A stretch of DNA of 64,000 nt from RYN-230 sp963844695 (lineage in GTDB: Bacteria; Actinomycetota; Actinomycetes; Streptosporangiales; Streptosporangiaceae): NCBI GenBank assembly GCA_963844695.1, contig CAWJPL010000018.1, forward strand, positions 84,691-148,690, in the 5' to 3' direction. A model generated the notes under the pieces. It was not told where the DNA came from and made no database searches. It was given only the letters and a program-made list of their open reading frames with translations. Below are positions 50,063-58,903 of this stretch, piece by piece (the stretch's first letter is position 1; every line of letters starts with the position of its first letter). The position numbers and the translations under genes are program-made.

Positions 50063-50469
50063 CAATGATGGCGCCAGTCCGTGCGATGGTAGAGCGCCCG
50101 TACCGAATCTCCCTGATCGCAGGCCCGGCCGCCGCGGCGCAAGCGCGCCGCCACGTCTGGGCGATCATCCGGGCCTGGGACATCCCCGTCGACGGCTACA
50201 CCGCGGCCCTGCTCGCCAGCGAACTGGTCACCAACGCCATCCGTCACGCCGGGGATGAGAACGACCCTGTCGACCTGGTGGTCAGCTGGGCGGGCGGCCA
50301 GTTGCGGGTGGAGGTCCACGACGGGTCACCGTCGGCCCCCGCGCCGGTGCACGCGCTGCCGTACGCCGAAGCCGGCCGGGGCCTGATGCTGCTGGACAGC
50401 CTGTCCACCGACTGGGGCTACCGCGAGACGGCCACCGGCAAGGCGGTCTACTTCACCCTCGCCCCCTGA
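50059..50469 (+). CDS. RsbW-like ATP-binding regulatory protein, copy 2
   Basis: The 136-residue protein keeps the GHKL features: N-box ELVTNAIRHA, then VEVHDGSP (G1-like), and GRGLMLLDSLSTDWGYRETATGKAVYFTL (G2 and final strands). Such proteins bind sigma factors or anti-sigma antagonists in actinomycetes. It is the second member of a tandem duplication with a period of 407 bases. Three hairpins follow before the convergent regulator remnant. Its partner protein is not visible in the window. Confidence 0.83.
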   Translation: MTMMAPVRAMVERPYRISLIAGPAAAAQARRHVWAIIRAWDIPVDGYTAALLASELVTNAIRHAGDENDPVDLVVSWAGGQLRVEVHDGSPSAPAPVHALPYAEAGRGLMLLDSLSTDWGYRETATGKAVYFTLAP

Positions 50470-50473
50470 GCCT

Positions 50474-50516
50474 CGTCCTGGATCTGGTCGTCCCCCCTGG
50501 GGCCGGATCCAGGACG
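50474..50516 (+). terminator. Hairpin after the RsbW-like pair
   Basis: CGTCCTGGATC (50474-50484) pairs perfectly with GATCCAGGACG (50506-50516) around a C/G-rich loop, immediately after the copy 2 stop. Confidence 0.75.
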
Positions 50517-50531
50517 GGATGGGGCTGAGCC

Positions 50532-50565
50532 GAGGCAGGCGGCCGTCGACGCGGCCGCCTGCCTC
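50532..50565. terminator. Bidirectional hairpin, 14-bp perfect stem
   Basis: GAGGCAGGCGGCCG (50532-50545) and CGGCCGCCTGCCTC (50552-50565) enclose a six-base loop, midway between convergent genes. Confidence 0.7.
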
Positions 50566-50624
50566 AGCCAGGCCCCGAGGACTCCCAGGAAGGCTGAGCT
50601 GGCGGGCTCAGCCGAAAGGGCCGT

Positions 50625-50659
50625 CGCCGTCTGAGCCCAGGCGCGGGGCTCAGACGGCG
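50625..50659 (-). terminator. Hairpin overlapping the stop of the LAL regulator remnant
   Basis: CGCCGTCTGAGCCC (50625-50638) pairs with GGGCTCAGACGGCG (50646-50659). The inner arm includes the regulator stop codon at 50650-50652. Confidence 0.65.
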
Positions 50660-53519
50660 GCGGCGCGCCGGTCGGTGGCCTCGCGGGCGATGTCGATCCG
50701 GGACCGGACGTCGAGCTTGCCCAGGATGTGCGAGACGTGGGTGGCCACGGTCCGCGGGGACAGGAACAGGCGGGCGGCGATCTGCGGGTTGGTCATCCCC
50801 TGGGCGACCAAGGCCGCGATCTTCGCCTCGGCGGGCGTCAGGCTGTCCCAGCCGCGGCGGGCCCGCCGGTGCTTGACCCGTGGGGCGCGGCGGATCCCGT
50901 GCGCCCGGAACCGGGCCTGCAGCCGGGCGACGTCGCGGGTCGCGCCGAGAGACGAGTAGAGGTCGACAGCGCGGGAGAACGCGGCCCGGGCCGGGTCCCG
51001 GTCGCCCGAATCCACCAGGGCTCCGGCCGCGGCCTCCAGTGCTTTCGCCCGGGGCAGCGGACGGCCGGGCGTCGTGGTAGCGTTCCGCGGCCCGGAGCAG
51101 CCGGCCGGCGTCGCGGTTGACCAGGCCCCGGCAATGCCACGCGTTGGCCTGCCGGTGCGGGATCTCCGTGTCGTCGGCCAGGGCCGCGGCCTGCTCCGCG
51201 AGGGTCTTCGCGGTGACCGTGTCGCCGATCGCCGTAGCCAGCCGCACGCCGTCCGCCAGGAGATCCTCGACCTCGTCGAGTTCTTCGGCGTGGTCGGCGA
51301 ACCGGTCAGTACGTCGAGGGCCTCGGTCAGCTCGCCTTCGTGTTCGAGGGCCTGGCTGCGGGCCAGGGCCAGCGTGCCGACCACCCGGTTCACCGATCTG
51401 CCGGCGTGCGGGGCGGCCGCAGCCAGGTGACGGCGTGCTTGAGCGATCTCACCACGGTGGAAGCAGATCACCGCGGCGATGCCATGGTCGCAGCAGGCCA
51501 TAGCGGGGTCCTTGCTGACTTCCTGAAGGACGCCCACCTCGGCCAGAGCGTCGTCCCAGGAGCCGGTATGGAACAGCAACTGGCCGAGGCAGCTCTGCGC
51601 CTGGGCGCGTCGGACCGTCAGGCCGGCCCGGTCGGCGAGATGCTGGGCCTGGCGGGCCGAGGCGAAAGCCCCGTCGTACTGGTCGAGGTCGCCCAGCGTG
51701 ACGGCCTTGTTGATCTGCAGCAGCAGCCGCAGGTCGGTCAGCGCGGGCTCGGCCTGGGTGACCGCCAGGGCCCGGTCGTAGAGGGGCAGTGCGTCCGACG
51801 TCCGCCCCTGCGTTCCCGCACGTGATGATCAGCACGTGCAGAGCCCAGCCAACCGCCCAGTCGTCATCGGCCTCGGTGGCCTCGGTCAGGGCGATGCTGG
51901 CTACCTGATCAGCTAGTTCGATCTGGCCGAGCTCGCGGTGCGTCCGGGCGATGGCCACTAGGAGCCGGGCCCGGTTCCGGGCCGAGATCCCTGGGAGGGC
52001 CAGCGCCTGGTTCAGGGGGCGAGGGACTCCGGGAATTGGCCGGCCTGCGTGCGGCACTGCGCCAGCGTCCAGTGCAGGTCGACCAGGAGATCGGGATCGA
52101 CGGTCATGGCCAGCCCGCGGCTGGCCACCTGCTCGGCCTGGGCCGCGTCACCCACCCGGTAGAGGGCTTCAGCCAGCCTGCACACCAGGCTGTCGTGCTC
52201 GGCCGAGCCAGCCGGCGAGCGAGCCACGGTCTGCCGGAGAAGCGCCGCGGCAGCCCGGGGTGCCTGGCCCACCAGCAGCGGTGCGGTGCGGCCCAGCCAG
52301 CGCAGGATCCACTCGTCTATCGGGTCGGCGGTGTCGGCGGACCCGGCCACCGCAGGCAGCAGCTGTCGGGCGACCCGGTCAGCCGGCGCGCCCGCCTCGG
52401 CCAGGGCGCGGCCTGCCTCGCGGTGCCAGGCGGCCCGCACCGGGGCCGGGATCTCCTCATAGAGCGCGGTCCGGATCAGCGGATGCCGGAATCCGAGGCC
52501 GGTGCCCGACTCGGCCAGCACGCCGGCGGCCTGGGCCTCGCTCACGGCCGGGACCAGGTCCGCCACCCCCCGGTGCAGCACGGTGGCCAGGTCCGGCACG
52601 GCGAAGTCCACGCCCAGCAGCGCGGCCGCACGGAGGACCTCCCGCACCCAGGCCGGCACGAACCGGAGCCGGTCCGCCACGGCCGCGCCCAGGGAGTCCG
52701 GCGCGCAGTCGCTGGTCAGCTCCGCGATCCCGCCGGTGACGGCCAGGCTGGAGCTGCGGGCCAGGGCGTCCACCAGTTCGGTCAGATAGAGCGGGTTGCC
52801 CGCCGGCGCCGTCGGCGAGCCGCATCGAGCTCCCCGTCGGGCTTGCCGCCCGCCAGGGTCTCGACCAGCTCAGTCACTGACCCTTCGGGGAGACCACCCA
52901 ACTGGAAGCGGGCGGCAAGGTCGGCCGTGTGCCGGAGAGCCAGCAGATCCTCCCGCTGCGGCACCGGGCGCATCATGCCGATCAAGAGCAGGGGCAGGTG
53001 CCGGGCGGACCGGGACAGGCGCTCCCAGAACACCACGCTGGCCTGGTCGGCCCACTGGAGGTCGTCCACGACCAGGACCGTCGGCCGCGTGGTGCACAGC
53101 TCGCTGACCAGCGCGAGCAACTGCTCAGCCAGCGCGGTCGGCACGTCCTCGCCGTGGCCGGACGCGACCTCGCCGCGTAGTAGCGCGACGATCGTCTCCT
53201 GGCGCGGGTTGGGGGAAGGCTCGCGGACCCTGAGTCCGTCCAGGATGGGCAGGAGCGGCAGCGCCTGCCCGAGTTCATCGCCGGCGCCCCAGTACACCTG
53301 GCAGCCGCGGTCAGCCGCCACCGCGCAGGCCGCCCGCACCAGTGTGGACTTGCCGATGCCCGGCTCACCCTCGATCAGGACAGCTTGGCCGTGCCCTGCG
53401 GTCGCCTCAGCTGCGCAGCTGATAAGCCGCGAGAGTTCGCGATCCCGACCGACCAACTGGTCAGCTAAGGGGGCACCGGGCACGAGGTGGAGCCTACCTC
53501 CCGAATATGGGCGGAACAA
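50650..53519 (-). pseudogene. LAL-type (large ATP-binding) LuxR-family regulator with at least six frameshifts
   Basis: Read across frames, this is a MalT/LAL regulator. An N-terminal AAA domain has GEPGIGKST and VLVVDDLQWAD, a long TPR-like middle follows, and the C-terminal LuxR helix-turn-helix is WDSLTPAEAKIAALVAQGMTNPQIAARLFLSPRTVATHVSHILGKLDV. Frame changes lie near 52822, 52800, 52017, 51810, 51303 and 51065; the second to fourth are at or next to G/C runs. Between changes, the sequence remains clean and family-like, for example GNPLYLTELVDALA and FADHAEELDEVEDLLADG. The 5' end contains a rare TTA codon. The gene cannot make a full protein as written; recent decay or local indel errors are both possible. 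Confidence 0.85.
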
Positions 53520-53932
53520 GCGCTTTCGCCCTGGTAAACGGCGGTACTAAAAGATCATGGTCGGCTCAGTAAGGGATCATGCGCATGACGTTGTGGATTT
53601 CGATTTGTACGCAAGGTAAGCAGGATGCAAATTGCAGTTCCACTTGCAATGCCAATTGCTGTGCAATTCTACTATTCTCTGAAGGACTCTAGTTAGTTGT
53701 TTCTAACCCGTAAGTCAGGTTGCATTAATATTGTAATGGGAATAGAGACTAATTTAAGGCTCAAGAAACGCAGTCAATAGATTTCCAAGAATTTTCCTTA
53801 ATTTCTAGTTTCCGGTAGACACCCAGGTCAGACGGCAGTACCGTAGGTCTTGCCGGAACGCATGCGCCGGGTTATCCACAGGACCGCCCATCACGGGAAA
53901 CCACCCTCGGGCACTATTCTTATGGAGGCGCC
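53520..53932. other. AT-rich intergenic block upstream of the small secreted peptide gene
   Basis: This 400-base stretch is far more AT-rich than the rest of the window. It contains stacked TTGCA-type palindromes (53626-53668), GATTTCCAAGAATTTTCC near 53780-53797, and a perfect TTATCCACA box at 53872-53880. A putative -10 TATTCT lies near 53914. No gene is seen in it. Confidence 0.7.
53626..53668. promoter_or_regulatory. Cluster of TTGCA/GCAATT palindromes
   Basis: TGCAAATTGCA (53626-53636), TTGCAA (53644-53649) and AATTGCTGTGCAATT (53654-53668) are each perfect palindromes packed into 43 bases. They lie in the divergent gap between the LAL regulator remnant and the secreted peptide gene and look like operator sites. 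Confidence 0.5.
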
Positions 53933-54130
53933 ATGCGTATCGCGCGGGCACTAACCATAAAAGTCACCTTACCTCTCTTCGCAGCCGGTGCAACAATTCT
54001 TTCGGGAGCCGCAATAACGGTTCCGTGGATCGCCGCCAGTGTTAGCTCTGTTCCTGTAGCGTCTGCTGTGGCCACAGGGGCCCAGCCGCATATGTACTAC
54101 GGGGCCCAGCCGAATATGTACTACGGCTGA
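53933..54130 (+). CDS. Small secreted peptide with C-terminal GAQPxMYYG repeats
   Basis: The 65-residue protein starts at ATG 53933 with a strong ribosome site (GGAGG, four bases away). Residues 1-10 are basic. A hydrophobic stretch of about 30 residues (LPLFAAGATILSGAAITVPWIA) is followed by a likely signal peptidase site in SVPVASAVA. The mature part would be only about 20 residues, ending in two near-identical repeats, GAQPHMYYG and GAQPNMYYG, encoded by a 24-base tandem repeat. Codon use is atypical (ATA, AAA, ATT, GTT and a TTA Leu codon at residue 13). A clear terminator follows. I do not recognise the family; a signalling, structural or precursor peptide are all possible. Confidence 0.75.
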   Translation: MRIARALTIKVTLPLFAAGATILSGAAITVPWIAASVSSVPVASAVATGAQPHMYYGAQPNMYYG

Positions 54131-54203
54131 GGCCTACGCCCCGGTCGTACCCCCAGCCCAATCCGCGCCAACTACTAATTTCCATCGCGATAGGGAACAT
54201 TCA

Positions 54204-54248
54204 CTTCATCCCCCGCCGCATCCTGCCGCGGGGGATGAAGGTGTTTTA
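54204..54248 (+). terminator. Intrinsic terminator of the small peptide gene
   Basis: CTTCATCCCCCGC (54204-54216) pairs with GCGGGGGATGAAG (54228-54240), followed by GTGTTTT. It is one of the few hairpins in the window with a T-rich tail. Confidence 0.8.
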
Positions 54249-54301
54249 GCGGGAATGAAAGTGTTTGGAGAGAGGGGTGTTACGAATGTTCGCGGCTCTG
54301 G

Positions 54302-55464
54302 TCAGGCTAGGATCTGGCCGCGCAAGATGATCAGATGAGGATGGTGCAGGACGTCCGGATGCGCCACCGGGTCTTCGTCGTAGACGACCAGGTCAGCAGG
54401 GGCGCCATCGGTCAGGCCCGGCAGGCCGAGCCAGGCCCGGGCGGTCCAGCTGGCCGCGCCCACCGCGGCTTCCCAGGGTAGCCCGGCGCTGATCAGCCGC
54501 TCCACCTCCTCCGCGACCGTGCCACACGGATGCGTGTCGGTACCGGCGAGCACGGTGACCCCTGCCTCGTAAGCGGCCCGGACGGTCAGCGGCATCGCCG
54601 CCCAGCCCGTTAGGTAGGCGTCCCGGCGGGGCCCGGGGTCAGCGGCGCGGACCCGGAACGCGGACGCCGCGAACGCGTTGAGGGTCGGCACCAGGGCCGT
54701 GCCCTGGGCCGCCATCTGGTCCAGCAGGCCCGGATCGAGGTGCATGCCATGCTCCAGGCTGTCCACCCCGGCGGCGACCGCGTGGGCGCAGCCCGCGGCG
54801 GTCTGGGCGTGCACGGAGACCTTGCCGCCGATCGCGTGCACCGCGCTGGTCACGTCGCGGAGAACAGTCAGCGGCACTGGGGGTTCGTCCCAGGCCCAGT
54901 CACCGATGATCTTGCACCAGCCGGGTACGGGAGCGGTGCCGGGAGTGGTGCCGGCACGGGAGTGGTGCCGGCTACGGGAGTGGTTCCGGCTACGGGAGTG
55001 GTTCCGGCTACGGGAGTGGTTCCGGCTACGGGAGTGGTTCCGGCCGCGGCCGCCTCCGTCACGGCCGCCCCGGCGAGTTCCGCCTCCGTCACGTGGCGGC
55101 CCCAGCCCGGGAAGAAACGGCCCGGCGTGGCCAGCCACGGTCCCGCGGAGCGCACCCGGGGCAGGCCCTCCACGTCGTGGGCCCAGCCCGGGATGCGGGC
55201 CGCGGACCCGGGGGCGCGGATCAGCAGCACGCCCGCCGCGGCATGCTCCGCGAGGTCGGTGCGCAGCACCGATTCGTCGAAGGGGTCACCGGGTTTCTCT
55301 GCTCCGGGATGAGTGTGCACGTCGACCAGGCCGGGTAGCAGCCAGCCGCCCTCGGCTACCGTCTCGGCGCCCGCGACATGATCCTCGCGGAGCACTCCGC
55401 CGTCGATCCAGAACGAGCGCTCTTCCCGCTCCGGCAGCACGGTTCCGCGTACCTGCAGCACCAT
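54302..55464 (-). pseudogene. Amidohydrolase broken by a short unit in an internal tandem repeat
   Basis: The N-terminal part from ATG 55464 has the amidohydrolase motif GLVDVHTHPG (first metal ligands). The C-terminal part has SVHAQTAAG, SLEHGMHLD and LAGTDTHPCGTV (remaining His and Asp ligands) and a final ADLVVYDEDP motif, but in a different frame. The two frames meet inside an 18-bp repeat array at 54921-55039 that encodes AGTTPV units. One unit (54951-54967) is 17 bases long, missing a T, which exactly accounts for the shift. It would hydrolyse a cyclic or amide substrate in the imidazolonepropionase/prolidase-like group. A divergent GntR regulator lies next to it. Confidence 0.85.
54921..55039 (-). 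repeat. 18-bp tandem repeat array within the amidohydrolase gene
   Basis: Seven units start at 54921, 54939, 54951, 54968, 54986, 55004 and 55022, with lengths 18, 12, 17, 18, 18, 18 and 18. The last four are identical (CCGGCTACGGGAGTGGTT). The 17-base unit breaks the reading frame. Confidence 0.93.
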
Positions 55465-55743
55465 GTGCCGTGTATACCAGCCAAGCCTGCGAGGGGGCAG
55501 GCCCGAGCCGAGCCCGGCGAGTCTCATGGCGAGCGCGGCAGCACGCGGGGGACAGGCATGCGGGAGCACAGCCCGAGCACCCCGCGGCGCAGCCGGACAC
55601 GGCCGGGTACCCGGGTACACCCCGGTACATCCGGGCACGCCCGGCCGGCGCAGCCGAACACACCCCGCCCAGCCTGGGCGCAGCTGGGGCAGATCGCATT
55701 TTGGATACAGCCGCCGATATGCTAAGTGCGTGGGGAGAGTGTC
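55465..55743. other. Divergent gap between amidohydrolase and GntR genes
   Basis: GC-rich sequence with several CGGGTAC/CCGGTAC-like near repeats at 55611-55640. The last 60 bases include the AT-richer GCATTTTGGATACA and GATATGCTAAG stretches that likely hold the gntR promoter. No gene is supported. Confidence 0.4.
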
Positions 55744-56436
55744 GTGACCGCGGAGGCGAAACCGGCCGGGCCGCCCGTGTTCATCAGCCCGGTCGCGCGC
55801 CCGGTGCCGTTGCGCCAGTCCGTGTACGAGGCCCTGGTCGAGCTGGTGGTCGGCGGCCGGCTCGGTCCCGGCGAGCACCTGGTCGAGACCGATCTGGCCC
55901 GGCAGCTGGGGGTGAGCCGCCAGCCAGTGCGCGAGGCGCTGCACCGGCTGGAGGCGGAAGGCTGGGTGGACCTCCGGCCGAACCAGGGCGCCTTCGTCCA
56001 CGTCCCGACCGATCATGAGGTCGACGAGCTGCTCGACGTGCGGGAGTTGCTCGAGGCGCAGATGGCCCGGCTGGCCGCGCGCGCGGCCTCTCCCACCGGG
56101 ATAGCCCGGCTGCGGGCCATCTGGTTCGAGGGGCAGAGCGCCGTCGCGTCCGGGGAGACCGAACGCGTCGTAGCCGCTAACAACGAGTTCCACGCCGCGC
56201 TGGCCGGGGTGGCCGGCAACGCCGTCCTGGCCGACCTGGCCCGCATCGTCAGCCGCCGGGTCCGCTGGTACTACCGGCAGGTCGCGCCGCAGCGTGGCCA
56301 GGAGTCATGGGCGGAGCACCGGGAACTCATCGACGCGGTCGAGGCGAAGGACGAGGAGCGGGCAGCCGAGATCGCGCGGCAGCACACCGAGGGGACTCGC
56401 TCGGCGTATCACCAGCCTGACGCGCGGCGCGGCTGA
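55744..56436 (+). CDS. GntR-family (FadR/FCD subgroup) transcriptional regulator
   Basis: From GTG 55744, with GGGGAGA upstream, the product is 230 residues. The winged helix is VPLRQSVYEALVELVVGGRLGPGEHLVETDLARQLGVSRQPVREALHRLEAEGWVDLRPNQGAFV. The FCD ligand domain follows (DVRELLEAQMARLAARAA, then NNEFHAALAGVAGNAVLADL and EHRELIDAVEAKDEERAAEIARQH, with candidate metal His residues). It likely controls the divergent amidohydrolase. An in-frame GTG at 55726 is an alternative start. Confidence 0.9.
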   Translation: MTAEAKPAGPPVFISPVARPVPLRQSVYEALVELVVGGRLGPGEHLVETDLARQLGVSRQPVREALHRLEAEGWVDLRPNQGAFVHVPTDHEVDELLDVRELLEAQMARLAARAASPTGIARLRAIWFEGQSAVASGETERVVAANNEFHAALAGVAGNAVLADLARIVSRRVRWYYRQVAPQRGQESWAEHRELIDAVEAKDEERAAEIARQHTEGTRSAYHQPDARRG

Positions 56437-56622
56437 AGGTTCTCGCCGGATAGCCCGGCCCCGTCCCAGCGCCCGGATTCCGCCTTAGCTGGCCGTTCGG
56501 GCGAAGATCCCGGCTCGTGCGGACGAGCGTGCCAGACCCGGTGGCAGGCATCGCGGCCATGCCCCATGATGGGGTAACTCCCGGTCCGGCAAGATCGCGT
56601 CACTGGCACGGCAAGGGGACAA

Positions 56623-58821
56623 ATGACCGACGAGAGCCCGCAGCAACCGCCGCGTGGGCGGCGGGCGCGTGGCTCTGTCGATCCCGGACCCGAGTACGCC
56701 GGTGACCTGTCCCGGCGTGCGTACCCACTGTCGCAGTACCCCGAGAAGGTGCCGGGCCAGCGCAGGCGGACAGTTCCCGGGGACCCGCAGGCAGCCCAGG
56801 ACTACCCGGCCCCGCCCGGCAGCCGGGGCACACTCGCGGGAGACGCGGCGCCAGGCCACGGCCGGGCCGGGCCTCCAGGTGAGTCCGCGGCCGGTTATGG
56901 CCCCCGCACGCCGGCGGGACAGTCGGCCTCTGGTTATGACTGGACGGCGCCGGCGGACCGTGGGCCGGCCGGGCCGCCTGAGGAGGCGGCCCGCGGTTAC
57001 GACCGGACGGGTGCACCCGGGGAGCCGGCACCTCGCCGGTCCAGCCGTCCGGGTGACACGACGGGCGGGTACGGCCGTGCCGGTACTCCGGGCAACGGGT
57101 CCCGCGGCTACGTGCGCCCCACCGCCCCGGGCGACGTGTCCGCTTACGCCGGGCCCGCCGCGCCGGGCGAGGCAGATCCCAGCCAGGGACGCGGAGCGGT
57201 CCCCGGCGAGGGCAGGCGGAGTTACCCGGCGGCCCCCCCGCGCGGACCGTACGACCCCGGGCGGGACGCGGGCGGACGCGAGCCGGGCCCCGCGCGCGAG
57301 CCGGGTCCTGGGCGTGAGCCGGGTCCTGGGCGTGAGCGGGGTCCTGGGCGTGAGCCGGGTCCTGGGCGTGAGCCGGGCCCCCGGCCGGGCCGGCGGGCCG
57401 CAGCACCCCGTGAGGAGCCTGGCAGGCCGCCTGACTCTTATGCTGACCTTGGTCCCCGGAGTGGTGTGCGGCCTGCGCCCGACCAGGCGCCTGATCGTGG
57501 TCGGCGGCGCGGTAGTGACTCTCCGGTGCCGCCCGGTGCGGCGACGCCGGGTGGTCGTCCGGTGCCGCCTGGTGGGCCGGGCCTGGACGGCTACCTGACC
57601 GCGCCGCCACAGCAGTCGCGCCTGGACGGGGCACGCTCCAGCCCGGCCGGGCAGGCCGCCGGAGAACCGCCCGCCGTGGACTGGACCTCGGTGCCCCGGC
57701 GTGGGCGCAGGCACCGGCCCGAGCCCCACCCCGAGGCCAGTCTGGCCCCGGCGGTCAAGGACCGCCCGGCGGAGCGGACCGGCCCCAGCCGCCACGGCCG
57801 GGCGCCGGGCGGCTCCGGGGTTGGCTGGGGCAGTCCCCGGGAAGCCGGGCCGGGTCAGGCGCCAGCCACCGGCCCCGCCGGAGTGGCCCGCGCCGCGTCT
57901 GGCCGGACCGCGTCCGGCTGGGCCGACTCCGGTCCCATCCCGCCCGGGCCCAGGTCCCCCGAACCGGTCGGCCGGGGGCGCGGCGGCCCAGCGGGCTTCG
58001 TTGCGGATCCGGAATTTGATCTTGACGACCGGCGCGTCCGCGAGCACGAGCCCGCTCGCCGCCCGGCGTCCGGACCCTCGGCGATCCAGCCGCCGGCGGA
58101 TCCGCGGGTGGCGGACGAGACGGGGGACCACAGGGCCCGCGGCCGGGCCGCCGTACGGGAAGCGCCCGCGCCGCGCCCCGCGCGCCGCGACGAGGTGGCC
58201 CCGGCCGATGACGAGCGGCCGCCCCGGGCGGCGCGGTCGGGCCGCAAGCAGGGGCGGCGCCGCAGCCGCCGGATCCTCATGATCGGGGCCGGGCTGGCGG
58301 TCGTCCTGGGCGGCGCGGTGGTCGCGGCGGAGTCAGGCCTCTTCGGCGGTGGGCCCCATCACGTCCTGGTCACGCCGGACAAGCTGGGATCTTACGTCCG
58401 GCGGCCGCAACTCGAGAAGCAGATGAACGCCAGCCAGTTGCAGCGGCAAGTCATCGCCAAGAGCGCTGGGCAGGCCAGCCATGTCGTCTCGGCTGTTTAC
58501 GAGGACGGCACCGGCGCCGCCAGCACCAAGACGCCGCAGATGATCCTGCTTATTGGCGGCAACCTGTCCGGGGTCTCACCGAGCGGCTTCATCGAGAGCT
58601 TCACCCAGCAGTCCAAGGGCGCCTTCGGGACCAGCGCGGGCTCACTCGGCGGGTCGGCGGCGTGCGTCAACGCCCAGGCCAGCGTGCCGGGCAGCGTCGC
58701 ACTGTGCACCTGGGCGGACAACGACACGTTTGGCGTGGTGGCCTCGCCCACGATGAGCGCGAGCAGGCTGGCCGCGCAGTTGCGGGCCATCCGGCCGCTG
58801 GTCGAGCACGTCGCCAGCTAA
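56623..58821 (+). CDS. Large Pro/Gly/Arg-rich membrane protein with small extracytoplasmic domain
   Basis: The 732-residue protein has a long disordered N-terminal region (residues 1-545) rich in Pro, Gly, Arg and Tyr, including a five-unit REPGPG-type repeat. A basic stretch (RKQGRRRSRR) precedes a single membrane helix (ILMIGAGLAVVLGGAVVAA, about residue 550). About 165 extracytoplasmic residues follow, with two Cys and a folded appearance (VTPDKLGSYVRRPQLEKQMNA to the end). I do not recognise the domain. ATG 56623 is a sound start. The gene stands alone. Confidence 0.72.
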   Translation: MTDESPQQPPRGRRARGSVDPGPEYAGDLSRRAYPLSQYPEKVPGQRRRTVPGDPQAAQDYPAPPGSRGTLAGDAAPGHGRAGPPGESAAGYGPRTPAGQSASGYDWTAPADRGPAGPPEEAARGYDRTGAPGEPAPRRSSRPGDTTGGYGRAGTPGNGSRGYVRPTAPGDVSAYAGPAAPGEADPSQGRGAVPGEGRRSYPAAPPRGPYDPGRDAGGREPGPAREPGPGREPGPGRERGPGREPGPGREPGPRPGRRAAAPREEPGRPPDSYADLGPRSGVRPAPDQAPDRGRRRGSDSPVPPGAATPGGRPVPPGGPGLDGYLTAPPQQSRLDGARSSPAGQAAGEPPAVDWTSVPRRGRRHRPEPHPEASLAPAVKDRPAERTGPSRHGRAPGGSGVGWGSPREAGPGQAPATGPAGVARAASGRTASGWADSGPIPPGPRSPEPVGRGRGGPAGFVADPEFDLDDRRVREHEPARRPASGPSAIQPPADPRVADETGDHRARGRAAVREAPAPRPARRDEVAPADDERPPRAARSGRKQGRRRSRRILMIGAGLAVVLGGAVVAAESGLFGGGPHHVLVTPDKLGSYVRRPQLEKQMNASQLQRQVIAKSAGQASHVVSAVYEDGTGAASTKTPQMILLIGGNLSGVSPSGFIESFTQQSKGAFGTSAGSLGGSAACVNAQASVPGSVALCTWADNDTFGVVASPTMSASRLAAQLRAIRPLVEHVAS
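57295..57384 (+). repeat. 18-bp tandem repeats encoding REPGPG
   Basis: About five consecutive 18-base units of the form CGTGAGCCGGGTCCTGGG start at 57295, 57313, 57331, 57349 and 57367. One unit has C to G, changing Pro to Gly-like context. Confidence 0.88.
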
Positions 58822-58903
58822 GACCCGCGCGGGCGGACTACGTCGTCCGATTCCGCCCGGCTGGTTGTGGCGCCGGATCACGGTCCGCGGGTGCGGCCGA
58901 CGC

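Noticed and set aside
54921..55039. CRISPR-like direct repeats
   Set aside because: The 18-bp units abut with no spacers and lie inside an amidohydrolase gene.
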